A stretch of 64,000 nt of DNA from Acetobacteraceae bacterium. GTDB lineage: Bacteria > Pseudomonadota > Alphaproteobacteria > Acetobacterales > Acetobacteraceae. Shown one piece after another: positions 8,474 to 17,580 of this stretch; position 1 is the stretch's first letter, and each line of letters begins with the position of its first letter. The notes beneath the pieces were generated by a model. The model ran no database searches and was not told the origin of the DNA. It saw nothing but the letters and a program-made list of their open reading frames with translations. The translations under genes were made by a program, and so were the position numbers. The DNA lies in the NCBI GenBank assembly GCA_031291725.1, contig JARLIM010000035.1:62001-126000 (forward strand), read 5' to 3'.

Positions 8474-9603
8474 TGAGCCTGCCTGATCCGCGCATCCGGC
8501 CGGTCTATGTGTGGAGCGACATTTATCGTGGCTCCACCTATGGCCCGAAACACCCGCTGGCCATCCCGCGGGTGTCGAGCTGCACCGATCTGATCCGCGC
8601 CCTGGGCTGGCTTGACCCGAAATTTTGCGTCGAAGCGCCGATGGCCACCATCGAGCAACTCGCCCGCTTCCATGACCGCGACTACCTCGCCGCCCTGCAA
8701 CAGGCTGAATTGACACAGGAAGTCTCAGCGGAGGTGCGCGCTCGGCATCGGATCGGGGCGGAGGGCAATCCGGTCTATCGCGAAATCTTCAGCCGTCCGG
8801 CCACCTCGGCGGGGGGAACGATGCTCGCCGCCCGCCTGCTCGCCCAGGGCGGCGTGGTGCATTGCCCCGGCGGCGGCACCCATCATGGCCGCAAGGATCG
8901 GGCGAGCGGCTTTTGCTATCTCAACGATCCGGTGCTGGCCATGCTGCAATGGCTCGATCTCGGTTTGGAGCGCATCGTCTATCTCGACCTCGATGCCCAT
9001 CATGGCGACGGCGTGCAGGACGCCTTTGCCGATGAGGGGCGTGTGCTCACCATCTCCATCCACGAAGCCGGACGCTGGCCCGGCACCGGGCTTGCCACCG
9101 ACCGTGCAGGCGGGGCGGCGCGCAATCTGCCGGTGCCGCCGGGGTTCAACGACAGCGAGCTGCGCTATCTGCTGCGCGAGACGGTGCTGCCGATGATCCA
9201 CGCCTTCCGCCCGCAGGCGATCTTTCTGCAAACCGGCGCCGATTCGCTGGAGGAAGACCCGCTGGCCAGGCTCTCACTGTCCAACAACGCCTATTGGGAG
9301 GCGGTGCGCGCCGTGCGCCGTCTGGCGCCGCGTCTGCTGGTGGTCGGCGGTGGCGGCTATAACCCGTATACGGTGGCGCGCTGCTGGGCGGGCATCTGGG
9401 CCAGCCTGAATGATGTCGCCATCCCCGACCATTTGCCGCGAGAGGCCGAGACAGTGCTGCGTGGTTTGGTCTACAACCGCGCCGCCGGTCGCAATCCGCC
9501 GCCGCACTGGTTCACCACGTTGCGCGATTCGCCGCGTGAGGGTTCGGTGCGGGCGGAGATTGCCGTGCTGGCGGATCTGTTTCGAGACGAGGTTTTCGCA
9601 TGA
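8473..9603 (+). CDS. Histone deacetylase-family hydrolase (AcuC/acetylpolyamine amidohydrolase-like)
   Basis: This 376-residue arginase/deacetylase-fold zinc enzyme removes acyl groups from amino substrates; bacterial members act on acetylpolyamines, acetyl-lysine or related amides. Catalytic histidines are in GGGTHHGRKDRASGFCYLND (about 134-152). The zinc site is DLDAHHGDGVQDAF (about 172-185), and the third ligand region is TGADSLEEDPL. It overlaps the SDR stop (TGATG) and the next gene start (ATGA), so it is translationally coupled to both. The physiological substrate is unknown. Confidence 0.87.
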   Translation: MSLPDPRIRPVYVWSDIYRGSTYGPKHPLAIPRVSSCTDLIRALGWLDPKFCVEAPMATIEQLARFHDRDYLAALQQAELTQEVSAEVRARHRIGAEGNPVYREIFSRPATSAGGTMLAARLLAQGGVVHCPGGGTHHGRKDRASGFCYLNDPVLAMLQWLDLGLERIVYLDLDAHHGDGVQDAFADEGRVLTISIHEAGRWPGTGLATDRAGGAARNLPVPPGFNDSELRYLLRETVLPMIHAFRPQAIFLQTGADSLEEDPLARLSLSNNAYWEAVRAVRRLAPRLLVVGGGGYNPYTVARCWAGIWASLNDVAIPDHLPREAETVLRGLVYNRAAGRNPPPHWFTTLRDSPREGSVRAEIAVLADLFRDEVFA

Positions 9604-10085
9604 CCCTTCGCCGCTCGCTGCTCGCCTTCGCCGTGCTCGCCTTCGTGCTCCCGGCCCGTGCCGATGAAGCCAACCCCACCGAGGCCCAGCCCAAACTGCC
9701 CACCGAGAAACTGACCATCACCACACGTGATGGCCGCGTGCATGAATTCGACGTCGAGATGGCGACGACTCGCGATCAGCAGACTATCGGCTTGATGTTC
9801 CGCAAAAGCGTCCCCGAAGGCACCGGCATGCTGTTCGACTGGGGTGGCCTGCGCACCAGCGATATGTGGATGCGCAACACCCTCGCCTCGCTGGACATGC
9901 TGTTCATCGATCCGGACGGAAAAGTGCATCATATCGCGGAAAATGCGGTGCCGCAGAGCCTGGCGGTGATCTCCAGCGGCGGCGAGGTGCGCGGCACGTT
10001 GGAGTTGGGCGCGGGTACGGTGGAGAAGCTCGATATCCATGTGGGTGACGTCGTGCGTCAGCGCATTTTCGGCAATGCACCATAA
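9600..10085 (+). CDS. DUF192-family exported protein
   Basis: This 161-residue protein has a cleavable signal peptide (MTLRRSLLAFAVLAFVLPARA) and a DUF192 domain, recognised by EMATTRDQQTIGLMFRKSVPEGTGMLFDW, then MWMRNTLASLDMLFID and a final LDIHVGDVV. DUF192 proteins are small periplasmic or secreted beta-sandwich proteins with no agreed function. The ATGA overlap with the HDAC-like gene shows shared translation. About 54 bases separate its stop from tRNA-Pro. Confidence 0.85.
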   Translation: MTLRRSLLAFAVLAFVLPARADEANPTEAQPKLPTEKLTITTRDGRVHEFDVEMATTRDQQTIGLMFRKSVPEGTGMLFDWGGLRTSDMWMRNTLASLDMLFIDPDGKVHHIAENAVPQSLAVISSGGEVRGTLELGAGTVEKLDIHVGDVVRQRIFGNAP

Positions 10086-10139
10086 TCTGCGAGTATCGCT
10101 TGCAACATGGCGCGCGGAAAACTAGGTTGCGCCGGCAGT

Positions 10140-10216
10140 CGGGGTGTGGCGCAGCCTGGTAGCGCATCTGCTTTGGGAGCAGAGGGCCGGAGGTTCGAAT
10201 CCTCTCGCCCCGACCA
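10140..10216 (+). tRNA. tRNA-Pro (anticodon UGG)
   Basis: A 77-nt cloverleaf with acceptor CGGGGTG/CGCCCCG, D-arm GCGC...GCGC, anticodon stem around loop TTTGGGA (anticodon TGG), a normal TPsiC arm GGTTCGAATCC, and an encoded CCA end. Confidence 0.95.
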
Positions 10217-10236
10217 CTTTGCGAAGGATTGGTTCG

Positions 10237-10545
10237 ATGGCATCTCGCGCGCGCATCTACCTCAAGCCGAAGAACGCGATGCAGTCCGGCGCCGCTGGGC
10301 GTGACTGGATGCTGGAATTCGAACCCTCCGAAAAGCGCCGTGCGGACCCGTTGATGGGCTGGATCGGCAGCGGCGACACGCTCGGTCAGTTGCGCATGCA
10401 CTTCGCCACCAAGGAAGAAGCAATTGCCTATGCCGAGCGCGAGGGCATTGCCTATGATCTGGAAATCCCACGCGAACGCCGTGTGAAGCCGAAATCCTAT
10501 TCCGACAATTTCAAATTTGGCCGCGCTGAAAACTGGACTCACTGA
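10237..10545 (+). CDS. Complex I accessory subunit, NDUFS4-like (ETC complex I subunit)
   Basis: This 102-residue protein matches the alphaproteobacterial homologue of the mitochondrial 18-kDa NDUFS4 subunit. Typical features are ARIYLKPKNAMQSG at the start, WMLEFEP, the core MGWIGSGDTLGQLRMHFATKEEAIAYAEREGI and the basic, aromatic tail KPKSYSDNFKFGR. It should bind the peripheral arm of NADH dehydrogenase and support its assembly. The start ATG 10237 follows GCGAAGGA, only 20 bases after tRNA-Pro; the track start at 10144 lies inside the tRNA and is wrong. The gene is sandwiched between tRNA-Pro and tRNA-Arg. No other nuo gene lies in the window. Confidence 0.87.
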   Translation: MASRARIYLKPKNAMQSGAAGRDWMLEFEPSEKRRADPLMGWIGSGDTLGQLRMHFATKEEAIAYAEREGIAYDLEIPRERRVKPKSYSDNFKFGRAENWTH

Positions 10546-10557
10546 TCGCGCCAACCT

Positions 10558-10634
10558 GCGCCCTTAGCTCAGTTGGATAGAGCAACAGCCTTCTAAGCTG
10601 TGGGTCGGTGGTTCGAATCCACCAGGGCGCGCCA
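10558..10634 (+). tRNA. tRNA-Arg (anticodon UCU)
   Basis: A 77-nt cloverleaf with acceptor GCGCCCT/AGGGCGC, D-arm GCTC...GAGC, anticodon loop CTTCTAA (anticodon TCT), T-arm GGTTCGAATCC and an encoded CCA. It begins 12 bases after the NDUFS4-like stop. Confidence 0.95.
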
Positions 10635-10726
10635 ATTTGAAGCCTGCCACTGTGTGTGACGTGACACAGAAATCAGCAATCGTCTGCGCTAAGGCATGAC
10701 GATTGAGGGTTGACCCAGCATCCCCC

Positions 10727-10760
10727 CGTCATTGCGCGCGCAGCGCAGCAATCCATCGCG
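10727..10760. repeat. Half copy of the REP-like palindrome
   Basis: CGTCATTGCGCGCGCAGCGCAGCAATCCATCGCG matches the left arm of the palindromes at 5662 and 26845, but I do not find the matching right arm. It lies in the 254-base gap between tRNA-Arg and the 3' end of the GntR gene, where nothing else is recognisable. Confidence 0.6.
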
Positions 10761-10888
10761 GTGAAGCCAACATGGCAATGAATTGCGGCACTTCCTGCCA
10801 CAATGGCGCCGTGGGCGATCGGATTCAAAATCATATTTCTCAGTCACCCGACAGCCACGCCAACCGCCCCGGCGACGGCAGTCATCCC

Positions 10889-11569
10889 CTAACCCGTCAT
10901 CCCAACCCGGCACAGCGCCGAGGTGCGCTGATAATGCGCCATCAGGGCGGCCACGGCGGCATCGACGTCGCCTGCAATCGCATGCCGCGCAATCGCATCA
11001 TGTTCAGAGATTTCATCGCGCGGTTCGGTGGCGTGGAATTGCGCCAATTGGCGATAGAGATAGGCGTGATCGGCCAATTGCCCGCAGAACTCCAACAGCC
11101 AATGCGAGCGGCAATTGGCGATCAGCGCGCGATGGAAGGCGCGGTGCAGCACCTCCCATTGCGGATTCGCCTCATCGCCCGCCTCGTTGCGTCGCGCCGT
11201 GCGGTTGAGACGGTGCAGGGTGAGCACCACCTCCTCCTCCCACGCCGCATCCCGATGCGCGATGCTCTCCCGCAGGGCGCGCTCCTCCAACCAACAGCGC
11301 GTGCGGGTCAGTTCCTCCAGATCGGCCAGCGTGACCATGCGGGCGTAAAACCCGCGCTGATCATGACGATCGAGCAGACGTTCCGCGGCAAGACGATTCA
11401 ATGCCTCGCGCACCGGCGACGCTCCCACGCCATATTGCGCGGCCAGCCACTCCACCCGCAGCTTGCTGCCGGGCGGCAGGGCACCGCGCAGCAGATCGTC
11501 ACGCAGGCGCGCATAGACGCTGGTGGCAAGCGTGGTGGCGGGTTCGATAGGGGTGGGGGTGGGTTTCAT
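10889..11569 (-). CDS. GntR-family transcriptional regulator (FadR/FCD subfamily)
   Basis: This 226-residue regulator has an N-terminal winged helix (SVYARLRDDLLRGALPPGSKLRVEWLAAQYGVGASPVREALNRLAAERLL) and an all-helical FCD effector domain with likely metal-binding histidines in HRAFHRAL and the C-terminal EHDAIARHAIAGD. The true start is ATG 11569, which overlaps the stop of the upstream LVIVD gene by 4 bp (ATGA); the track start at 11632 lies inside that gene. As last gene of the leftward transporter operon it probably controls that operon in response to the transported compound or a metabolite. Confidence 0.87.
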   Translation of the reverse strand: MKPTPTPIEPATTLATSVYARLRDDLLRGALPPGSKLRVEWLAAQYGVGASPVREALNRLAAERLLDRHDQRGFYARMVTLADLEELTRTRCWLEERALRESIAHRDAAWEEEVVLTLHRLNRTARRNEAGDEANPQWEVLHRAFHRALIANCRSHWLLEFCGQLADHAYLYRQLAQFHATEPRDEISEHDAIARHAIAGDVDAAVAALMAHYQRTSALCRVGMTG

Positions 11570-12792
11570 CCGGTATAGCGCAAAATCGAGAGGCCTGCAT
11601 TGGTGTCGGTCACGTACAGCAAGCCGTCGCAATCCACCAGCACGTCACAGCTTTGTGTCACCGCCACCGCACCGGCGCGGATATCGACCAGTTTGGTGGG
11701 AGCCGCCGGCACCGCATGCGCCACGTCGCGCGGCTGGAACGGGTTGCTGATGTCGAACGCCCGAACGCCGGCATTGTGCCATGTGGCGAAGATCAGGGTT
11801 TCGCTCTGGAAGGTGCCGGGGCGATTCTCATGCAGATTATGCGGGCCGAATTTGCCGCCAACAGCGCAGTAATCGCGCTCGCCGGGCTGCGGCAAGGTTG
11901 CGAACGGCACCGGGTTATCCGGCGCATGAACATCGAAAATCCACGTATGGGCAAGGCCGTTGGCACAGGCATTCGACGTCGCTTCATCGGCCAGCAGACA
12001 CAACCCGCGTCCCGGCAGCGGCAATGGCGTGTGCGAGCCTCCGGCGAAAGGCGGCGAGAGCAGACGGTGCGCCACCAGTTTGGGGGCCACCGGGTCGCTG
12101 AGGTCATGCACCGAAAATCCACCATCGCGCCACGCGGCATAGCCGTATTGTCCGGCCTGAATCATGTGATGCAGCGCCCAGCGCTTGCCCGGCATCGCCT
12201 GGGTTTCCTCATGGCCCGCGCGATGCATGCCCGGCAGATGCCATGTGCCCGCGAGTGTCGGTTGCGTCGGGTCGGCGACATCGAAGATCGCCAGAATATG
12301 GTCGCTGTAGCCATCGAAATGGCAAGACGCATAGGCGTAGCGCCCGCCCGTCCACCAGATGCGATGCAGGCCGATGCCCTCCACCGGGCAGAAGCCGATC
12401 TCACGCGGGGCGGCGGGCGTGGCGAGATCGAAGATGCGCAACCCGGCGGTGAAATTGCGCTGCCGCTTGGTGAAGCTGTCGGCAAGCGACTGGGTGAAAT
12501 ACTGGTCTTGCGACTGATATTGCTGCATCGCCCAGATATTGGCCGAGTTCGTCACCAACATCAGCCCGTCCGCCACCTGAAGATGATGCGAGCGGGTGTT
12601 GGCCGGGCAGGCGATGAAATTCACCGGCGCGGGCGCACGCGGATTGCGCACATCCACCACCGTGATGCCGTCGGAAAACATGTGGCCGATATAAAGATGG
12701 CCCGCATGCAACATCACCTGCACCCCATCCGGCCGCCCTCCCTGATCGGAGTGGCTGACGAATGCGATGTTGGGGGAATGGGATTGCAGCAT
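11566..12792 (-). CDS. LVIVD-repeat beta-propeller protein
   Basis: This 408-residue protein is built of repeated blades containing LVIVD-like strands, for example GLRIFDLATPAAPREIGF, ILAIFDVADPTQPTLAGTW, GFSVHDLSDPVAPKLVAH and GVRAFDISNPFQPRDVAH. Six or seven blades probably form a propeller. No signal peptide is evident, which is unusual because many LVIVD proteins are exported. It sits between the periplasmic binding protein gene and the GntR gene and is translationally coupled to the latter. Its role is unknown; sensing or processing of the transported ligand would be a guess. Confidence 0.75.
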   Translation of the reverse strand: MLQSHSPNIAFVSHSDQGGRPDGVQVMLHAGHLYIGHMFSDGITVVDVRNPRAPAPVNFIACPANTRSHHLQVADGLMLVTNSANIWAMQQYQSQDQYFTQSLADSFTKRQRNFTAGLRIFDLATPAAPREIGFCPVEGIGLHRIWWTGGRYAYASCHFDGYSDHILAIFDVADPTQPTLAGTWHLPGMHRAGHEETQAMPGKRWALHHMIQAGQYGYAAWRDGGFSVHDLSDPVAPKLVAHRLLSPPFAGGSHTPLPLPGRGLCLLADEATSNACANGLAHTWIFDVHAPDNPVPFATLPQPGERDYCAVGGKFGPHNLHENRPGTFQSETLIFATWHNAGVRAFDISNPFQPRDVAHAVPAAPTKLVDIRAGAVAVTQSCDVLVDCDGLLYVTDTNAGLSILRYTG

Positions 12793-12824
12793 GTTCGATC
12801 CAAATCCTGATCAGTGAACCCCGA

Positions 12825-12920
12825 CCGTCATAGCGAGAAGCCGAAGGCGACGAAGCAACGCAGGAATCGGTTGGTGACATTCCGGGATTGCTGCGTCGCT
12901 TCGCGCCGCCCACTGACGCG
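12825..12920. repeat. Degenerate REP-like palindrome within the transporter operon
   Basis: CCGTCATAGCGAG with CGACGAAGCAACGCAGGAATC on the left and CGGGATTGCTGCGTCGCTTCGCG on the right form an imperfect hairpin related to the other REP copies. It sits just after the stop of the binding-protein gene, the position where REP hairpins stabilise upstream mRNA in transporter operons such as malEFG. Confidence 0.6.
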
Positions 12921-12925
12921 GCGTG

Positions 12926-14050
12926 TTACTTCACGCCCCAAATCGCCTTGTAGTGATCGCGATAGCCGTTATCCGGATCGAAGCGGTTATTGGCGCCGCC
13001 ATCCTTCATCACGTTGTCCTTCGTGACCAGATGCACCGACGTGACGTAACCGCTCCAAGGGGCGGCGTTGAAAGCGCGGTTGAGTTCGTCAATCGCCATC
13101 CAGCCTTGCAGGTTCAGCGGCTCCGGAACCGTCGCCACCTGATAATTGCCCTCCTTGATGCGACCATAGGCCGACACCGAGCCGTCACCGCCCGAAACCA
13201 GGAACGGTGGGCCACCGGCTGGCGCGTTGGCGGCGCGCAGGGCGGGCAGCGCGAAGTCGAAATACAGATCGTTGATCGCCAGCATCCACGTCAGCTGCCC
13301 GGAGAAGCGCTGCATCAGCGAGGCGGTCAGCGGGGTGACGCGGGTGGAGGTTTCCACAATCGGGATCACGTCAAACGACAGCACCTTGCACTCCGCACAG
13401 CTTTCCACGCGCGCGCGCATCAGATCGCCCTTGGTGCGGCCGATCAGCGTCTCGGAATTGCGCATCACCGCCACCTGGGCCTTACCGCCAGACTGCACGA
13501 TGGCGTAGTCGGCCGCCATTGTGGCGATCTGGTCGGGCGGCGTGGTGATATTGGCCACCAATGCCGGGCTCTCCATCGGGCCGGGCTTCGGGCTGGAATG
13601 CCAACCCACCACCTTGATGCCCAGCTCAATCGCCTTCTCGATGGTTGTCTTCTGCCCCAGCGCGTCGATGGTGCCGAGGATGATGCCATCCGGGCGCAGC
13701 GCCAGCGCCTGACCGATGGCCGCTGTCTGCTGCGGCACCGAGCCCTGACCGTCGATCACCTTGACGTTCCAACCGATGGCCTTGGCCGCCTCGACCACGC
13801 CGTTGGAGACACCGAGGGCGCCGCCATTGCGCTGATCGGCGGAGATGTAGATCACCGTCTTACCGGCAGCAGCCTTCGGTCCGGTCGTCGGTCCCTCCCA
13901 CGTGGAGGCCGGAGCGGTGGCCTTGGCGATTTTGGCGCGCAGTTCCTCCATGCCTGGCAATGGGCCGGTGGTGACGGTTTGGGCGAAGGCGGGCAGAGCC
14001 AGGGCGGTGGCGAGTGCCACGGCACCGATGCCGGATGCAAAGCGTTTCAT
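12926..14050 (-). CDS. Sugar-type ABC transporter substrate-binding protein
   Basis: This 374-residue protein has a classical signal peptide (MKRFASGIGAVALATALALPAFA) and a type I periplasmic binding fold of the RbsB/Peripla_BP_4 class: VIYISADQRNGGALGVSNGVVEAAKAIGWNV, then GIILGTID, and a hinge segment PFLVSGGDGSVSAYGRI. The length is longer than typical RbsB (~300). The permease gene ends 12 bases upstream. The ligand could be a sugar, a polyol or a carboxylate; nothing in the sequence decides this. Confidence 0.85.
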   Translation of the reverse strand: MKRFASGIGAVALATALALPAFAQTVTTGPLPGMEELRAKIAKATAPASTWEGPTTGPKAAAGKTVIYISADQRNGGALGVSNGVVEAAKAIGWNVKVIDGQGSVPQQTAAIGQALALRPDGIILGTIDALGQKTTIEKAIELGIKVVGWHSSPKPGPMESPALVANITTPPDQIATMAADYAIVQSGGKAQVAVMRNSETLIGRTKGDLMRARVESCAECKVLSFDVIPIVETSTRVTPLTASLMQRFSGQLTWMLAINDLYFDFALPALRAANAPAGGPPFLVSGGDGSVSAYGRIKEGNYQVATVPEPLNLQGWMAIDELNRAFNAAPWSGYVTSVHLVTKDNVMKDGGANNRFDPDNGYRDHYKAIWGVK

Positions 14051-14061
14051 GCGGTTTCTCC

Positions 14062-15093
14062 CTAAGATCCGGCCGTTTCGGCCTTGGTGTTGGTCTCACG
14101 CACTGCCTGCGCCGCATCGCGCGACGCCCGCAATCGCCGTCTTGAAGCCCAGCCCGCCATGCCAACGGCCACGATCAGCGTCGCCCCGTTGAACAATGGC
14201 TCAACATAAAACGCGCCCCCCAGCTGCTCGATGCCGGAGATGCCGACCGCCAGGATCAGCACCGCCACCACCGTGCCCCAGACATTGACCCGCCCAGGTT
14301 TCACCGTCGTCGCCCCCAGCAGCGCGCCCACGAAGGCGGGCAGCAGAAACTCCTGCCCCACATTCGATTGCCCCACCTGAATGCGCGCGGCCAGCACCAG
14401 CGAGGCCACCGCCGTGATCAGGCCAGAGACCATGAAGGCGCCGATCACCATCCGGTCCACCCGAATGCCCGTCAGCTCCGCCGTGCGCTCATTGGCCCCG
14501 ATCACGTAGAGATAGCGGCCCACCGGCAGATATTCGAAAACGATCCACATCCCGAACGCCAGCACGATCACCAGACAGGCCGGCAACGGAATGCCGAGCA
14601 GGCGGATATGGTCCAGCGCCACGAAGGCCTTCGGCAATTCGCCGATAATCTGCTCACCGCCGGTGTACCAACCGGCCAAACCATAGGCCAACGTGCCCAC
14701 GCCCAGGGTTGCGATGAAGCTATCGATCTTCGCCTTGCGCACCAGCAGACCGTTGATGAACCCCATGCACAACCCGCAGGCCAGGATGATCAACACCACC
14801 AGCCCCCATGGCAGCCCGGCATTGACGATCAGGCCGATGGCAAGAGAGTGCAGCAAACTGACGCCGAAGCCGGTCGAGAGGTCGAACTGATTGGCGGAAA
14901 TCACCACCATTTCGGCCAATGCCAGGAAGGCGATCACCGCCTTGTCGGACAGGATGGATTGCACCGTCAGCATGGTGGGGAAGGTGCGCGGCATCAGGAA
15001 GGAGAACAGCACAATCAGCGCCACTGTCAGCAGCAGCAACGCATGCGTCGAAACCAGATGAAAAAGGCCGCCCTTGCGCGTGGTGTCAGACAT
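14062..15093 (-). CDS. ABC transporter permease, RbsC-like
   Basis: This 343-residue membrane protein has about eight to ten hydrophobic helices and the BPD_transp_2 fold. The coupling segment is YVIGANERTAELTGIRVDRMVIGAFMVSGLI, and GLCMGFINGLLVRKAKIDSFIATLG is typical of ribose/xylose-type permeases. I place the start at ATG 15093 behind AAGGAG (9-base spacing), so it overlaps the ATPase gene by 8 bases; the track start at 15138 is inside the ATPase gene. It is the second gene of the leftward operon. Confidence 0.87.
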   Translation of the reverse strand: MSDTTRKGGLFHLVSTHALLLLTVALIVLFSFLMPRTFPTMLTVQSILSDKAVIAFLALAEMVVISANQFDLSTGFGVSLLHSLAIGLIVNAGLPWGLVVLIILACGLCMGFINGLLVRKAKIDSFIATLGVGTLAYGLAGWYTGGEQIIGELPKAFVALDHIRLLGIPLPACLVIVLAFGMWIVFEYLPVGRYLYVIGANERTAELTGIRVDRMVIGAFMVSGLITAVASLVLAARIQVGQSNVGQEFLLPAFVGALLGATTVKPGRVNVWGTVVAVLILAVGISGIEQLGGAFYVEPLFNGATLIVAVGMAGWASRRRLRASRDAAQAVRETNTKAETAGS

Positions 15094-16630
15094 GAAGTGC
15101 AGCTCCTTCGTCCGCTGGCACACCCGCGCCGCCGACATGTTCCAGCAGGTTCGAGACGCTGAGTTCAGCGCCGTGCAACTCGGTCGCCACCCGTCCCCGG
15201 TCGAAAATCAGACAGCGTTGGCAGAGGGCGGCGATTTCTTCGAGGTCGGACGAGACGACGATCACCGCCCCGCCCTGTGCCGCTTGACGGTCGAGCAGCG
15301 CGTAGATGTCCGATTTCGCGCCGACATCCACGCCCATCGTCGGCTCCTCCAGCACCAGCACGCGGCGGGATTGGCCAAGCCAGCGGGCGATCACCACTTT
15401 CTGCTGATTGCCGCCGGAGAAGGTGTGAATGGCCGGCTCCGTCACCAACGGCTTCGCCCCCACATCGCGCAGACGCGACAGGGCCTGGACCGCCTCCTTC
15501 GCCTCTGACAGCGGCGCATACCAACGCCTGCCTTCCACCAGTGGGTTGACGAACAGATTTTCGCGGATCGCCAATGGCAGCGCCACGCTTTCCTCGGTGC
15601 GTTTGGAGGAGACGAATGCGATACCATCCTCCACCGCATCGGCGGGTGTGGGATGGATCGCGGCGATGTTGCCCACGATCTTTTCGCCCGCCACCTGCGC
15701 CTCGATGCCGCAAATCGCCCGCCCGATGGAATCCTGCCCTGCCCCGCGCAGCCCGGCAAAGCCCACGATCTCGCCCGGGCGGATCTCGATATCCACCGGC
15801 CCGGCCTCGGCCGTGGCAAACCCCTTCAGCCGCAACACGGGGGCCCCGTCGCGGATCACCACGCGCGTCGGCGGATGCGCCGGCACGCGGCCGACGATCA
15901 GGCTGACAAGTTCGCGCGGCGTGGTATCGCGGATATTCAACGTCGCCACCCGCGCGCCATCGCGCATCACTGTTACCCGGTCGGCGATGCGGAAGATTTC
16001 ATCCAGCCGGTGCGAGACATACACCATCCCCCGCCCCTGCCGCCGCAGCCGATCCAACACCGTGAACAACCGCCCCACCTCGGCCTCCGGCAGCGAGGCC
16101 GTCGGCTCGTCCAACACCACCGCATCGGCCTGCGTGGCCAAGGCACGGGCAATGGCGACGATGGATTTGTCCGTGCGGCTGAGATCGGCGATGCGGGTAT
16201 CGGGGGCAATGGGGCAGTCGATCAACGCCAACGCCGCCTGCGCACGGGCATTGGCGGCGTTCCAGTCGATCAGCCCACGATGGCGCGGAAATCCGGTGGC
16301 GAGGGCGATATTCTCCGCCACACTCATCCATTCCACCAACCCGAGATCCTGATGCACATAGGCCACCGGCAGCCGGTCGGACATCGGGTCGACCGCATTG
16401 CCGTCAATGCGTACCTCGCCCGCATCCATCGGATGCACGCCCGCCAGCACCTTGATCAGCGTGGATTTGCCCGCACCATTGCCGCCGAGAAGTGCATGCA
16501 CCTCACCGGGGCGAACGTCGAAATCGACATCGGCCACCGCCCGGGTGCCACCAAAACTTTTCACGATCCCGCGCATCGAAACGATGGGCGGATTCGGAGG
16601 CTGATTCTTGTCGCTGCCGATAGCTGCCAC
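15086..16630 (-). CDS. Sugar ABC transporter ATP-binding protein, RbsA/XylG-like
   Basis: This 514-residue protein has two tandem nucleotide-binding domains. Domain 1 has Walker A GGNGAGKS (49-56), the signature-like LSRTDKSIVAIARAL and Walker B AVVLDEPTASL. Domain 2 has a degenerate Walker A (GLRGAGQDS), signature FSGGNQQKVVIARWL and Walker B VLVLEEPTMGV. The Glu in VLEEP and the degenerate second P-loop are normal for RbsA-type proteins. It is the first gene of the operon ATPase, permease, binding protein, LVIVD protein, GntR. Confidence 0.9.
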   Translation of the reverse strand: MAAIGSDKNQPPNPPIVSMRGIVKSFGGTRAVADVDFDVRPGEVHALLGGNGAGKSTLIKVLAGVHPMDAGEVRIDGNAVDPMSDRLPVAYVHQDLGLVEWMSVAENIALATGFPRHRGLIDWNAANARAQAALALIDCPIAPDTRIADLSRTDKSIVAIARALATQADAVVLDEPTASLPEAEVGRLFTVLDRLRRQGRGMVYVSHRLDEIFRIADRVTVMRDGARVATLNIRDTTPRELVSLIVGRVPAHPPTRVVIRDGAPVLRLKGFATAEAGPVDIEIRPGEIVGFAGLRGAGQDSIGRAICGIEAQVAGEKIVGNIAAIHPTPADAVEDGIAFVSSKRTEESVALPLAIRENLFVNPLVEGRRWYAPLSEAKEAVQALSRLRDVGAKPLVTEPAIHTFSGGNQQKVVIARWLGQSRRVLVLEEPTMGVDVGAKSDIYALLDRQAAQGGAVIVVSSDLEEIAALCQRCLIFDRGRVATELHGAELSVSNLLEHVGGAGVPADEGAALHV

Positions 16631-16730
16631 GGCGCGCTTCCTCGTTTTTTCGGAAGCCTATCAATCCTGCCTCGGGCACACAATGAAATATCGACAAATT
16701 TTTCTCGACAGAATTTTTATCGAGATTTCC

Positions 16731-17564
16731 TCAATGGAATGGGAAGCCCAATGCAGCCAGCGCCCCGCGCATGATCTCGCGCCCGTTCAACCCGCGCATC
16801 GTTCCGATCCGCTCGATCATCCGCGCCACCCAGCCCGAGGGCGGCAGGCCCACTTGGCGCTGATGGGCGGTGAAGCGTTCGTCATAGAGCGCGATTCCGG
16901 CGGCTTCCTGGCTGATGTCGTAACGTTCGTGATGCAGCACCACCGATTGCGGCAAACGCGGGCGGATTTCGGACGGGCGCGCCGGATCGGGCCAGCCGAT
17001 GCACAGGCCGAATACCGGGAAGCATTGCGCCGGCAGCCCCAAAGCCTCGGCCACCGCCTGCGGCTTGTTGCGCAGCGCGCCGAGATAGCAGGTGCCCAGC
17101 CCGAGCGATTCCGCCGCAACCGTGGCATTTTGTGCCGCCAAGGCCGCGTCGATCATCGCCACCATTGCCATTTCGGTATAGGGCAGCGTGATCATCTCCC
17201 GCCCCTGCGCGGCGCCGATCCGCTCACTGCGCGACAGATCGGCGAGCCAGACCAGCACCAGCGGCGCTTGCTTGACATGCGCCTGATCGTTGGCCCAGGC
17301 GGAAAAATTCGCCCGCATCGCAGCATCCGTCACCGCGATCACCGACCACGTTTGCATGTTCGATGACGTCGCCGCCGATTGGGCGGCAGCCACCAACGTT
17401 TCCACCACGCCCTCGGGGATCGGCCGATCGGTGAAAGCGCGCACGCTGCGATGGCGCATCAAGGTGGCAAGCGTGGCGTTCCAATGACCGAAATCCGGCA
17501 TCGCCGCCCCGTAGCGGGCGAACATGGCATCGGCGGCTTCGGTATTGGTGTGACAATCGGCCAT
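16731..17564 (-). CDS. Nitroreductase-family flavoprotein (NfsA-like)
   Basis: This 277-residue FMN oxidoreductase has the family opening TLMRHRSVRAFTDRPIPEGVVETLVAAAQSAATSSNMQTWSVIAV, the mid-domain AALAAQNATVAAESLGLGTCYLGALRNKP and the C-terminal YDERFTAHQ of NfsA-type enzymes. It should use NAD(P)H to reduce nitroaromatics, quinones or flavin. It lies on the same strand and just downstream of the 3-hydroxyisobutyrate-dehydrogenase-like gene (about 16-base gap), so both are probably co-transcribed as part of the catabolic cluster. Confidence 0.85.
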   Translation of the reverse strand: MADCHTNTEAADAMFARYGAAMPDFGHWNATLATLMRHRSVRAFTDRPIPEGVVETLVAAAQSAATSSNMQTWSVIAVTDAAMRANFSAWANDQAHVKQAPLVLVWLADLSRSERIGAAQGREMITLPYTEMAMVAMIDAALAAQNATVAAESLGLGTCYLGALRNKPQAVAEALGLPAQCFPVFGLCIGWPDPARPSEIRPRLPQSVVLHHERYDISQEAAGIALYDERFTAHQRQVGLPPSGWVARMIERIGTMRGLNGREIMRGALAALGFPFH

Positions 17565-17580
17565 CAGGGAAGGCTCCGGC

